Assembly (NCBI GenBank): GCA_003971905.1
Contig: RSEE01000043.1
Location: 248,001 to 312,000 of the forward strand
DNA: 64,000 bases
Direction: 5' to 3'
Source: Moniliella sp. 'wahieum'
Taxonomy: Eukaryota; Basidiomycota; Moniliellomycetes; Moniliellales; Moniliellaceae
Shown here piece by piece: positions 24,101 to 35,072 of this stretch; the stretch's first letter is position 1, and each line of letters opens with the position of its first letter. The translations under genes and the position numbers were made by a program. The notes below the pieces were generated by a model. The model worked only from the letters and a program-made list of their open reading frames with translations. It had not been told where the DNA came from and searched no databases.

Positions 24101-27035
24101 GGCCTCTTGGATGGGACAGCTTCGTCAATGTGCGCGGGCTCCTTGGTATGAACAGGCTCCTCAGCCGTAGCAGCCACCGGTGGGGCAGGGACAGCTTCTG
24201 TTTCGGTCTCAGTTTCGGCAGGTTGAGGTTGCTCACTAGGCGCGTCGACGACAGGAGCGACCTCGTTGGTGTCGACAGGACCTTCCTCCTCAGGCACAGC
24301 CACCGCATCCTTGGCTTTCTCCTGCATTTGCGCTTCAGGAGCGGTGGCGGATTCAGCAGGTGCAGTCTCTGGCTCAGCCGTAGTAGCTTTGGGCTCAACA
24401 GGGAAAGCCTCCGCATCAACAGGTGCCTCCGAAGCTGCCTCTTTGACGGGCGCAATCTCCTCCACGGGGAGTGCCTCCTTCACGGGAGGCGCCTCCTCCT
24501 TAACAGGAGTTTTCTCTTCCTGGACCGGAGCAGTTACCTCCTCGGCAGGAGCAGTTACCTCCTCGGCAGGAGCAGTCTCCTCCTTGACAGGAGCAGTCAC
24601 CCCCTCAGCAGGAGCAGTCTCCTCCTTGACAGGAGCAGTCACCTCCTCAGCAGGAGCAGTCTCCTCCTTGACAGGAGCAGTCACCCCTCAGCAGGAGCAG
24701 TCTCCTCTTGACAGGAGCAGTCACCTCCTCAGCAGGAGCAGTCTCCTCCTGACAGGAGCAATCTCCTCCTGGATCGGAGCAGCCTTCTCCTCAACCAGGA
24801 GAGTCTTCTTGACAGGAACAGTCTCCTCCTCAACGGGAGAGTCTCCTTGATAGGAGCAGCTTCCTCAGAGACCGGAAGGGCCTTCTCCGTGACAGGAGCA
24901 GCCTCCTCCTTGACCGGAGCAGCCTCCTCCGTGACGGGAGCAGCCTCCTCCGCGACGGGAGCCACCTCTTCAGAACTGGGGGCTTGTGCACGCGACCCAG
25001 CCGCTGCATCGTCGGTAGACGCGCTCTCGATCGCCTTGGGGCCAGGCGACGACTCTGTACCTGTACCCGTTTGAAGGATGGACCTCCTCCTCCTGCTTGG
25101 TCCCAACTTCTTCCTCCACCTTCTCGATGTCGTTGGACTTTGCAAGAGCAGGCGCAGGTTCGTCTGGGGTGTTGGGGGATGCCTTCTTCTGGGAGGTGGT
25201 CAGGTCCGTCTGAGTAGGTACCGTCAGTTTCGCTTTTCTTACTTGGGGGTAAGAGGAAGGGGAAGGAGAGAAAAAAGGGAGGAGAGAAGGGACGGAGGAG
25301 GGGCAGGGAGAAGCATACGAACCTCAGGATCTGTCTTCGTGTTCGTCTCAGTCGCAGCCTCCGTCTTAGTCTCAGGCTGAACCTCGGCGGCAGGGACGTC
25401 CGTACCCTTTTCGGTGCTTGTCGCGGCTGCGGGCTGAGCCTGATCGTCGTCCTTACCTGCAAGAGGAGAGACGTCCTTTGTTGTTTCCCCCTCCTTACTT
25501 GCTGTCTTAGCCGAAGCGCCGCCGCCACAGCCGCCACGCCGCTGCAGCACCAGTAGTAGCAGCACCAGCAGCAGCGCCAGAAGCAGTACCAGCAGCAGCG
25601 CCAGAAGCAGTACTAGCAGCAGATGCCGCCTTAGCGCCCGCGCCCGTAGTGGTTTGGTGGCAGTGGCAGCTGCTGCTTTGGAAGTGGAGGGAGAAGGACT
25701 TTTCTTGCTCCTAAACAAGCCCTTGAAAAAACCAGGCTTGTCTTTCTTGCCGTGCTCGTTTTTGCCTTTGGCTTTAAGCTCTTGCTCCTCTTGGCTTTGA
25801 GCTCTTGCTCCTTCTTGGCTTTAAGCTCTTGCTCTTCTTGGCTTTGAGCTCCTGCTCCTTCTTGGCTTTGAGCTCTTGCTCGCGCTTGATAGCTGCTTGC
25901 TTAGCTTGTAATGCTGCTCCTTCTTGGCCTTCTCTGCAAGTTTGGCCTTCTCCTTTTCAGCCTTCTTTCAGCTTTCTTCTCGGCGCGCGTAGGGGCCTTG
26001 GAGGCGCCTTGCCAGGAGTTTCTTTCTTTCCTGTCGCTGCTGGAACAGCAACGGCTGCTGCGGCTGCGGCTGCGGTTGTGCTGCGGTTGTGGCCGCGGCT
26101 GTAGATGGGGTAGGGGCTGGGGCTGTACCGACCGCGCTGGATTGAACTTGCTCCCCCTCCTCCTTCTTGGGGTGGACAGTGTCCTCCTTAGATTCGTGAG
26201 AGGCAGGAACATCGTCGATGGCACGGGTTGCAGGCGCAGCAGAGGTAGTAGCACCTGTCTTGTTACCCTCGGGTTCAAGAACCTCCGCCGCCTCCTTCTT
26301 GTCCACCTCAGGAGGAGAGCGACAGCGATCTTGTCTTTTTAACGCAGTGGTGTCGCCTTTTGCTCACCCTCAGGCGTAGCGTCTGCTTCGACGGCCGGGG
26401 TAGGACCGCGGTGTCGGTAACAGCCGGGGAAGGGGCTTGACTTACGTTGGCAGGTACAGGTTTGCGCGCCACCGAGTCGCGCGACCCCTGTGCACTAGAA
26501 GACTTGGTCTCCAGTGGCTCGGTCGGGCTGCTGGGCCCGACGGCAGAGGTACCACTGCCCCCGCGGATGCGCCCAACATGGCCGATGCAAGGCCCACGTC
26601 GGCGCTGCCAAATACGGGGGCAACAGAAGTGGAAGTGGAGGTGGTAGGCTGGGAGGGGACGGGACGGTGGCGTTGGTGTTGGTGTCGGAGGTCGGGGGAC
26701 GGGTGCAGAAGGAGAGGGAGCGGGGGCTTCCTCCTCGAGGTCGTCCACGTCGGTCGAGACGAGGCCAGAAGCAGCTTCCTGGCCCGTGGCCTGGTCGACA
26801 AGGACGATGCGGAAGGTGTGCTCGTCGACGCGGGTGGCGGTGTAGAAAGGGTTTGGTCTTGCGTGCGGCGAGTGCGGGGCGCCTCAGCAGCATTGATGGG
26901 CTCGGGGGCGTTGGCAGTGTCGAACGGGTGAAGGCCTGGATGGCCTGGGTGGCGCTGGCCTCGTCGGCCACGGGCACGACGGCGCGGTGGCCGTCGATGA
27001 GCAGCTCCTTTGTGGCGGGGCGGGGAGGGAGCCAT
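21117..27035 (-). CDS. Long low-complexity, Ala/Glu/Pro/Val/Lys-rich coiled-coil protein
   Basis: One long gene, or possibly two, read leftward from ATG 27035 (MAPSPP, then ATKELLIDGHRAVVPVAD after a frame slip). A more ordered N-terminal stretch follows: NPFYTATRVDEHTFRIVLVD. The protein then becomes disordered, with several repeat types: KAKKEQEL units near 25920-25780, APVKEE/APAEEV heptads at 24980-24520, and AEPAxE units at 23520-23350. Near the 3' end (about 21910-21550) is a highly charged helix with AEEARKAAQKEAQRHEKE, a strong coiled-coil candidate. A 69-nt intron is clear at 22005-22073 (GTACGT...TGCAG), and another pyrimidine-rich intron lies near 25240-25322. The frame changes very often, partly inside the repeats. 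I do not recognise a family; a scaffold or cytoskeletal role would fit but is only inference. Confidence 0.6.
23350..23520. repeat. Coding tandem repeat (GCTCGACAG/GCTCGGCAG units)
   Basis: A run of imperfect units built on CAGxxGGCTCGxCAG that encode Ala-Glu-Pro-Ala-Val-Glu-Ser-type repeats on the minus strand within the low-complexity gene. Confidence 0.75.
24522..24980. repeat. 21-bp coding minisatellite (TAPVKEE / TAPAEEV)
   Basis: About 20 units of roughly 21 bp starting GGAGCAGT on the plus strand; on the minus strand they encode seven-residue repeats alternating TAPVKEE and TAPAEEV. The central units are nearly identical in an alternating 42-bp register. Units near 24680-24760 are 20 bp long, which breaks the reading frame. 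Confidence 0.9.
25540..25625. repeat. CAGCAGCGCCAGAAGCAGTAC-type tandem repeat
   Basis: Two near-perfect copies of a 30-bp unit (AGTACCAGCAGCAGCGCCAG and flank), set in a longer AGCAGC-rich stretch inside the low-complexity gene. Confidence 0.8.
25765..25905. repeat. Coding tandem repeat encoding KAKKEQEL units
   Basis: Units of about 24-30 bp containing TTGGCTTTGAGCTCTTGCTC repeat four to five times. On the minus strand they encode Lys-Ala-Lys-Lys-Glu-Gln-Glu-Leu, a heptad-like charged helix. Confidence 0.85.
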
Positions 27036-28988
27036 GCGGAGGGGGGAGGTGGTGGGGGAGCGCGGGGGGGCGTGGCGGGCGCATGTAGGGTCGGGCTGCT
27101 GGGGCGATCGCCAGGCGCGCTGGACAGCCGAACTTTGGATCGGCCACCCGAGCGCAGCCCAGCGGCGCTGACGTCACACTGCGCTCTCCTGCGGCCCCCG
27201 CGGCGGCCCCCGTGCAGCGCCCGTCAGCGGCAGTCGCATGTCACACCGTCACCTCGCGGCCATATCCCACGCCATCCCATCACCTCCCCGCGTCCGCCCG
27301 CGTCTGCCGCGGGGCGTGTGCTGGTCGAACCGATTGTCATAGTCACACCACGCGTCGCCCGGCCTGCCCGCGCTGGAAAGAGGCGGGCGAGCAGCCAGAC
27401 AGAGGATCGCCCTCGTGCGATTGGTGCGGCCGCACCCAGCCAGTGGGGCGCACAGCCTCGCAGCTTTGCCCGGGCCGGTCGATCTTGCAAGAGCCTGCCG
27501 GGTCGGGGGCTGTCAGACTCAGGCCTCAGGCTCAGGTCCTGGGCTGCCTCTGTTGCCCAGTTGGGGGTGGATGGGGACTGGGTGCTGGCGCTGCTGGATG
27601 TTGGAAATTGGATGTTGGATGTTGGACCGACACACACGCCCCCTGCCGCCGCCAGCCTTGAGCACAGCCATCGGCCACCCGCATCACCAGAGCATCCCCC
27701 CGCTGTGCCGCGCCCAGCACCTTTCAAAATGCAATGTTCAAGCGAACTCTAGTTGAACGTTCAACGGTCGCACTTTCAACTTTCACGTGCCACATGCATC
27801 CCTCACGATGATCGACTGGATTAGCTCGACAAAACTGCGTCTCCTGTAAGGAAGTGCCGGCTGCTCCCCATCTCCCACCCCGCACGTTTTTTTTTCTGCC
27901 TTCGACATAGCTTCACCATGCTGCGGAATGACCGTAACGCTGCCACTTGTATGGAGACCAAAGAGTATGCAACACCCTCCATGGCATTAGTGACGTGCCT
28001 GAAGCCTTCGGGGCTCAGCTCAGCGACGGGAAGTAGCAGCGGGGGACAAGACACTGCCGGAAGAGCTGGGACTGACTGGGACTTGGCTCCCGATGTGGCT
28101 CATGACGAGCGCCGACTCGACTTTTTACTAGTAGTACTTGACCGTAAGAGCGCTGAGACGAGGGCGGATAACGAGAGAGGCAGAACAGGGAAGATGAGGA
28201 TGTCTGCATCGCTCCCATGTCCAATTTCTGTACCGAGCGTCTCGCTCTTTCCCTGTTTTTCCACTTCACACATTAGTCCTCTGCTCTTGCTTCTTCCCCA
28301 CAAACGATTGCTACACCCCTGGCCTAGTCCGATGCTGGTCTCCTCGCCTTAGCCCGACTGTGACAGGGACGTGTGGCTTTTTGCAGCCGCCTACTTCATG
28401 CATCATGCCCACATTCACCTCTCCGATACCCAGCGCATCAATCACCGTAGCTTCCCTCTCCGATATCCAGCACATCGAATCGCCGTAGCTACGGGGGGCT
28501 GGGGGAGGGAGGGAGAGGGGCGTACCTGAATAAGGGCTACATTCTCATCATGATGATGTACCGCCCTTCGTCTTTTGTCGCTGCCTTTTTCGACACACGA
28601 TATAGGAGAGATAAATATCCTCAGCTATTTAGGGTTGCTGTTGTGGGGCTATCGGCCCATTGAGACAGGATGCGAGACGCCCCTCCCGGTTAAATGAGTG
28701 CTTACGTACAGCGTGTCTGCCCTGTCGCCCGCATCCACACATGCTAATCCAGACCCACCAACCAACCTCTCCTGCCTGCTCCCCTCGTCGTCGCCACCGT
28801 CCCACCACCACCACCCTCATCGCTGCCACGGCCTCTGTTGATCCCACTCAGATCATGGCCCAGCGAGCCCCCAACTGCTCGCCAGCGCTGTGTGGTTCCC
28901 TCCCTCCCCCTCCCCTGGCTACTCGCCTACTGCGCCTACCGCCGCTACCACTCGCTCCACTCGCCCCCCTCCTGCCTCGCACACCATA
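27036..28988. other. Divergent intergenic region with LTR-like remnant
   Basis: This lies between the divergent low-complexity and protease genes. The left 700 bp is GC-rich and non-coding. A palindromic GTTGAACGTTCAAC-type motif lies at about 27751-27764. A repeat shared with the 45-kb retroelement lies at 28208-28365. From 28640 to 28980 the plus strand is C-rich, as expected of the protease leader; an in-frame upstream ATG at 28890 is an alternative start for that gene. Confidence 0.5.
28208..28365 (+). mobile_element. Solo LTR-like fragment, related to sequence at 45087-45250
   Basis: About 160 bp aligns well by eye with the segment just after the chromodomain of the Ty3/gypsy remnant. 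Shared blocks include CGAGCGTCTCGCTCTT, GTCCTCTGCTCTTG, TTCTTCCCCAC and CTCGCCTTAGCC, in the same order and spacing. No retroelement coding sequence is nearby, so a solo LTR or a 3' fragment is the simplest reading. Confidence 0.6.
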
Positions 28989-30614
28989 ATGCAGAAGCGC
29001 ACTCGTAAGTCGAGCTCAACCGTCAGCTACAGAGGGAATTCCCCCGACCCTCCACCATCCATGGTCGCATGCAAGCCCGTCGTCATCCTCCGGACATCGG
29101 GTGCGCAGCAAAAAACCCAGGCTTGCTCGGAAACCGACGCGTTCCCCGCACCCCGCCCCTCTGATCAGTCCACCCCAACCCAGCCCCAACCCCAACCCCT
29201 TCCCTGTCTTCTTCCAACCACAGACCACCCACGTTCCGTCTCGTATCCGCTCCACACCGCCCCCTTTCTGTCCGAGAACAAATCCGCCCCGGAGCCACCA
29301 CACCCCTCCAATGTCGTGGTAGAACCTCGGTCTGACCCCGCACCCGCCGCTTCCACTGGGGCCCCCGTATCTCCTCGCCTCCGTTTGCACACGGACCAAC
29401 TTCCTTCTCGTACCCAGCGTGGATCGGTAGCACGCACTCCAGCGGTTGTCGCCCCCGGGATGCCGAGGCAAGCGCGCATACTTCCTTTGGCCACCCAATC
29501 TTCTCAGCTCAAAGACGGTTCCGGTTCCCTCGACCTCACAACGCGGGTAGGAGGTGAGAGGAATGGTAGCCTCGTACCCGTCATGGATCGGGCGTGGATG
29601 CATCTGGGACCAATGGGGTCAAGGGGTCAATGTGACTAATGCGGCAGGTGGGCTTATCAAAAAACGCACTCCCAAAAACAAAGGTCTCCTTCCCCTTCGC
29701 CAGGGCTGGGCGCCCATGGCGGCCTATATAATTATGGCAACACGTGCTACCTCAATCGGTATTGCAAGTGCTAGTACACAGCACCCTTGATTGCACTATG
29801 CCGCGCTGCGCCCTCGATCGAAGGATACAGTCCTTCCCAAGCCTTGGGCGAGTTGGCTGTGTCCATTTGGGCTGGCGGTCCTAATCCCGTGTTGCCCCGT
29901 TCGTTTTATGATCACTTGCCGCCACCCCTCAGTCAGGGGAGACAGGAGGATGCGCATGAATGTCTTCGTCTTTTGGTGGAGGGCATGAGCACGGTCTCCT
30001 CCGATAGAGCCGACGAGGATCCCCATTCGCCTTCCCATCTACCATCCCCCACTCTTCCAGGGCCGCTTCCGGTCAGAGTGACCTGCTCTCATGCAACGAA
30101 TCGTCGGATACGTTTGATGTGTTTGCCGATCTGAGCGTGGACATTGCATTGGGTTGGATCACCAGTGTAAACGATGCCTTGTCCCTATTACTCGGCCTGA
30201 TGTTCTTGCCCGGGGCACGAGTACGTCTGTCCTTCCTGCCACCGGCAATCGGCAGCCACCAAGCAATTTACCATCCACGAAGCTCCCCGGGAGTGCTCAC
30301 CATCCATCTCAACGATTCGATTGGTGGGAACTAAACTCGTTCGTCCCATGTCTTCCCCCGCAGTTGGACCTAAGTCCCTACAGTCCTCGGGAACAGGCGC
30401 ATACGAGTTGTATGCAATTGTGCACCACTTTGGATTGGGTGCCCACAAGGACATTATGTCGCTTCATCCGCGAGATGGAAGAGGCGGGTCGACGGCCTCG
30501 CTGGGTACGCTTCGACGACGAGACCGTGCGTGCTCATTCCTCAACACTGCCGATCCCTCGGCGTATCTGCTCTTCTACCTCCGCCGTCCTGATGGTTGTC
30601 CAACCGCGCATTAG
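28989..30614 (+). CDS. Ubiquitin-specific protease (USP36/42-like)
   Basis: About 540 residues. The N-terminal 220 residues are disordered and Pro/Ser/Gln-rich. The catalytic domain opens with the Cys box GGLYNYGNTCYL near 29720-29750 and continues with a conserved RQEDAHECLRLLVEGM segment (29940-29990). A segment ending in the class-specific DTFDVFADLSVDI (30110-30150) is followed by APGVLTIHLKRFDWW in pieces (30280-30330). The His box follows as GTGAYELYAIVHHFGLGAHK with GHY (30390-30455). It ends with DPSAYLLFYLRRPD. This is peptidase family C19, which removes ubiquitin from proteins; the layout is closest to USP36/42 of the nucleus and nucleolus. Frame breaks occur at the Cys box (a T missing in AATTCG) and the His box (a G missing in AAGGGACAT). 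The Cys and His are both encoded. An in-frame upstream ATG lies at 28890. Confidence 0.8.
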
Positions 30615-30749
30615 GAACGATCAAGGCAGGACCCACGGCCTGGCTGTGCCTCTCCCTTATAGGTCATCACCCAACCGCCACGCCTGTACATACGTCTTGG
30701 TGAAACAGAGTAGGTGCCGTGCCCCGCGCGCAGCGTAGACAACATACGC

Positions 30750-31803
30750 TCACCTTCCTCGGACCAGGAGGGTGAGGTAGGAAGACGAAAGCGATAAAGC
30801 GGAATATGATGCGGGGGACCAGCTTTCGTTCCCCTGCCTCATGACCAACCTTTCCGACTCCGGAGCTCGCAGCGGTGGAGGCGCGAGGAGCTTGGATGCG
30901 CTCATTTGCATCGCCACCTCTTCGACGACAGACCCATTCCCCACCTCGCCACGGAGAGGCCCACCCACCACTTCCATGCCCCGCACAAAGCAACAGGGCC
31001 ACCCATCCCTACCAAACCAGCGAACATTGCCGCCTTGTAGATCCACGGGTCGGAGCAGATTTGGTGTTGGTATGCTCCCCCTGGTTCCCGCATGGGTCGA
31101 TCGGTCCTTGTCATCTTGTGAGGGGTTGTAGGCGGGGGCGGGCAGTGTGAGCGGGGGAGGACAGGGGAGGGGACAAGGGAGGAAACCCGCTTATCTTTTC
31201 TTCTTCCACTTTGCCGAATCGAGAGGAGTGGAAGAGAAGCGTAAAGACGCCGGCCTGGTGCGGCGGGAAGAGCATGCTGTCCACCTGTTCCACCCAACTC
31301 CCGGTCGCGAAGGAAGTCTCAGCCCACGTGGGGGGGCTGGGAGAGGGGAGACCCTAAGAAAGTGGGCCGGACAATCAGAGGAAAACGAAGAAATGAGAGA
31401 CCGCACGACTCTTCTGACCCCGTTTCTTCCTCTTCGCGCATCTCCGCAGGGGAGGACGAAGCTGATGTCGTCGACGGCGGCGAAGGCAGGGCCAAGCTGT
31501 TGTCCCGCCGCCAGGCCGGGGAGGGCACCACGTAGAAGCTCTCGTGGGCGAGACTGGCGGAACCTGCGTCGGACGAAGGCGAGGGGGCTGCAGACCCGGC
31601 GCTTCTTGTCGCTGTGAAGAGACGGACATGAGGCGGGTGGAGGGGTGGAGGATGAGTATGTGTGGGTATGCGTGTGCCGACTGGTTTTTGTGGGCCGGTG
31701 GGCGTCGGGCGGGCAAGGTGAGGGGTGGGCTAGGGTTGCCGTACCGCGCCACTCTCGTCTGGTGTCATTTAACTCACCCCGCAAGCCGCAGCACACCCTT
31801 CAT
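30750..31803 (-). CDS. Hypothetical single-pass membrane protein
   Basis: Read leftward from ATG 31803: MKGVLRLAG, then a textbook donor GTGAGT and a 166-nt intron (31612-31777) ending TTCACAG. The next exon is Ser/Pro/Glu-rich and includes HESFYVVPSPAWRRDNS. A further exon reads VEQVDSMLFPPHQAGVFTLL, and a later one carries DPWIYKAAMFAGLVGMGGPV, a probable membrane helix, followed by a hydrophilic tail (ASKLLAPPPLRAPESERL). No family is recognised. Frames shift between these blocks, so exon limits are approximate. The stop at 30750 may instead be part of a GTGAGC donor, in which case one more exon would overlap the 3' end of the neighbouring protease gene. Confidence 0.45.
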
Positions 31804-32067
31804 CTTGCCTTCAATGGCCACCCAGACTGAACTGAGGAGTGCTCGCTGAGTGCTCACTGAGTAGTCACTGAGTATGAAGTCTTAGAGCATTGCCGCAGGT
31901 TCCTACCGATCCTCGGCGGTCTCTCAACGCTCCAAACTTCCTATGGTGCTGCGCGCGCGTAGCCCAGCCGCCCGATTGGCTTCTGCACCTTGACTAGAAT
32001 TAAATAGATTGATACGCAAAAAGAAACTGCATGCGACCTTGCTCTTCCCCGTTCAAGGACGGCGGCG

Positions 32068-33317
32068 TTAAAGGTTGTCCACAAAAGAGACGCCCTTGGT
32101 GATGTTGCCAGCGAGGTCGGTCACAGCGTGCTGGATCAGACCGTTCTCGTACTCCGACACTGGTCCTAGTGGGTGAATTTTCTCCACCCCGTTTGGGCCA
32201 AGCGTGATGGGCACACTAAAGAACGGGATCTGGGATCCAACGACCTCCTGCACCGCCTTGCCCCCCGCTGGCTCGGATGCTAGATCGACAAACGAGTATT
32301 CCACCGACGTCGGCTTGCCCGCCGCTGCATCAAGCACTGCCAACGCAAAGCGCGCACCAGCATAGGCCATCGCCAAGGTCGCGCTGCCACTGCCATTCTT
32401 GGCCTTGACCACCTCGTCACCACCAAATTGGATCCGATTCGTCAAAGCCTCAATTTTGGCTTGGTCGACCGACTGCAGATGGGGGATCAGTTGATCGGTC
32501 AGTTGCCAGCACCAACATAGCTCAACAAAATCAGACACAACGCACGCAGACTCGGTGTTGTCTGGCTCAAAAGAGGGACAATGGTCAGGCCCGAGTGGCC
32601 TCCAACGACAGGGACCTTGTAGGTCGATGCAGCATGCGGGGCGCCCGCGGCCTCCGAGACAAAGGTACTAGCTCGTACGAGATCCAGAGTGGTCACGCCA
32701 AACAGACGCTTTGGATCGTAGACCCCCCTTTTCTTGAGCACCTCGGCAAACACGGGTACGGTCGAGTTGACTGGGTTGGAAATGACCAGCACAAAGGCCC
32801 TCGGCGCCGCCTCGGCAACACCCTCGGCAATGCCAGCGCAGATTTTCGCATTGACAGTGAACAGGTCGTCCCGAGTCATACCGGGCTTGCGCGGTACACC
32901 GGCAGGGATGACAACAAGGTCCGCCCGTCAACGCAGCTTTGAGACCATCGTTCTCAGGCAGGTAGCCCTGCACCGTCGAGCCCGTGTCAATGTGGGCCAG
33001 GTCCGCTGCAACACCGGGCGCGTTGACCACATCGTACAACGCTAGCTCGGAAATGGCAGGCGAGCTCTTCAATAACAGAGAAAGCGGCTAGCCTGGATGA
33101 GTGGAACGGGTCAGGACACTAGCATGGAGACTCACTCACGAGGTGCGTGGGTAGGGGGGGGGGGGGGGGGGGGGTGGGGGTCGTACCAATACCTCCAGCG
33201 GCACCGCTGCGGACGAAAACGGGCAGAAGAACGGCGGTGGAGAGGAGGTTAGCTAGCGGGACGCGGGGACATGCACGTGGAAGGGGCAAGAACCCACATG
33301 ACGACAGCCTTGACCAT
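32068..33317 (-). CDS. MDH: NAD-dependent malate dehydrogenase
   Basis: Oxidises malate to oxaloacetate with NAD. Read leftward from ATG 33317: exon 1 is MVKAVV, and the coding continues after a 91-nt intron (33207-33297, GTGGGT...CGCAG) with the nucleotide-binding loop GAAGGIG. A second intron (33093-33186, 94 nt) contains a 21-base poly-G run on the plus strand. Then follow [38 protein letters not shown] (substrate arginines), [21 protein letters not shown], the catalytic His in [14 protein letters not shown], and [16 protein letters not shown]. The C-terminus SFVDNL lacks a peroxisomal signal, and there is no long N-terminal presequence, so a cytosolic isoform is favoured. Two defects: a TAG at 33090-33088 where the family has Gln (GGIGQPL), and a one-base deletion near 32930 before ADLVVIPAG. 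It is a pseudogene if these are real, and intact if they are assembly errors. A third intron near 32470-32560 has unclear ends. Confidence 0.88.
33154..33174. repeat. 21-nt poly-G homopolymer
   Basis: Twenty-one uninterrupted G on the plus strand inside intron 2 of the malate dehydrogenase gene; the true length is likely to be poorly resolved by any sequencing method. Confidence 0.9.
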
Positions 33318-35072
33318 GGCGGAGGGGTGGAGGATCAGAGGGGCAGATGGTGCTGAAGAGGAGGAATGAAGCTGGGACAAGCCAGAAGCGGCTAGCCCCC
33401 CCACCGGAACCGACCGGCTCGGCCCGACTGAGAGGGACGCACAACCCTACTGGCCCCCTTACTGAGGCACGGAGTGCGCTCTAGCGGCCAGCAGTGGGGT
33501 GGGCCGCACCCTGCCACTGTGCGGGAAAGAGCAGGAGGCGACTGTCCACACGCGGGCGGAAGGCGATCGTCGGAAGACCGCACGGGCTCAGCTCAGCGCT
33601 GACTCAGCGCTGAGACTCAGCGGCACAAGCCTTCGCTTCTGCGGCACGACGCGTGACGTGACGCCCCGCGAGATGGACTGCCATCGCGACTGCGTTGACC
33701 CAGTCTTTGGAGGATGGTGACACGCGCGAGGAGGTGGCCGTGGCAGGCCTTTGGAGGAACAGGATGATTGCGTGGACATTTGGAGTAGTACCGGGACCAC
33801 CTGCAGGGCAAGGTACACACCAACGAAAGAGAAAACGAGGGTCGCACACATCCCAGCGAAATGAGGGGAGTGGCGGGAAGAGTTATTGGTCTGCGCACCC
33901 AAAATCCAACTGACCATTAGTATCTTCGTACTCGTTTATTCTCATCGGCGCCATCGACAATCCCTGGTTCTCTATTGGTTAAACCCATTAACCGAGGTAT
34001 ATGTCCAATGCGTTTGGTACTCGATGGCAGTGCAAGCTGTCCCTGTAGCGCATCACGGTCAAAGCCCTGTTGCTTGAGCCAGTTGCCCACCCAGGCTCCT
34101 TGAACCCCCGCTGTTTTGGGGCGATGCCCCAATCACGCCATCCTGCATGATACATCACCCCGGTACCCTCGATTATATAACTTTTCATCTCAGAGCATCC
34201 TGTACCTCTCCTTAGAACCACCACCTCCATTCTCTCCTTCAGCACCCGCGGCGATGGACCATGTAGGACCCGAATATCCCCATGAAATGACGTTGCCCCG
34301 CTCATTGCCCCTCAGCTGAGGCTCAGCGCCCTCAGCTCAGCGCATCGCGGGCCGCAAGAAGCTGGTGTTCTGGTGATAGATCCAACCGCGGGCATATTGT
34401 CCACCCGAATCAGCTCCTTGACTTTGAGCAGCTCATCAGCGACCCAAGGATGCTGCGGGGCATGTAGAACGCTTGCATGCGGGACCATAAACCCAACGCA
34501 GCAATGACACGCCACAAAAACCCAGGGCGTTCTCATCATGCCACGTGATTAATGATTGTACAACACGAAAGTGTATTGTAGGGCCAAGACCACATTAGAT
34601 CAGTCGGGGCGGCAGCGGCCTCCCGCCACTGCCTCCGGAGCCACTTCAGTAAACGTTCAGCAGGCGGATGAGCACCAAGCGCCTCCTCATCGACCTCATC
34701 AATTAATTTCCTCTGGTGTGGGTGAAGCCATTTGGGTCCAGGAGGATTCGGGTGGCGGAATGCGTGTTGGGCAATTAGAAACGTGCAGGCGGAATTGGAT
34801 AATCAGAGCTACGGTGCGTGTATATCCCTGCGCGAGCAAGCAAACGCTCACATTGCAACTCGTAGGCCCAAGGACTTCAGCCTTCGACCACTCACTCATA
34901 CCTGGGATGACACGTAACGCGTAACGCGTCCCGGCGTCAACCTTGCCAACGACTGTTTTGGTATGCCTCCGCAATCTGTTGAGTCAAGAACCCATCAGTC
35001 AGAGAGTGAAAGGATTGCGCTCGGATCAAACGAAAACGGGATGACTTCGTTTCAAAGAAGAAGGAAAAAATA
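33318..35072. other. Intergenic, no gene recognised
   Basis: Upstream of malate dehydrogenase. It contains nested CTCAGCGCTGA palindromes at 33588-33622 and 34313-34350. Short minus-strand frames at 34305-33917 and 34974-34699 look mildly protein-like but have no motif I recognise. GC content falls towards the right. Confidence 0.45.
33586..33624. repeat. CTCAGCGCTGA palindrome cluster
   Basis: GCTCAGCTCAGCGCTGA followed by CTCAGCGCTGAGACTCAGCGG; a similar CAGCTGAGGCTCAGCGC cluster lies at 34315-34350. Each can form a short perfect hairpin. Confidence 0.7.

Noticed and set aside
26514-27752. 412-codon plus-strand open frame
   Set aside because: It is the shadow of the GC-rich N-terminal part of the low-complexity gene plus its promoter; composition is Arg/Gly/Ala-biased with no domain.
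33147-33182. G-rich tract as a telomere-like or quadruplex regulatory element
   Set aside because: It is a plain homopolymer inside an intron; there are no TTAGGG-type units and no sign of a chromosome end.
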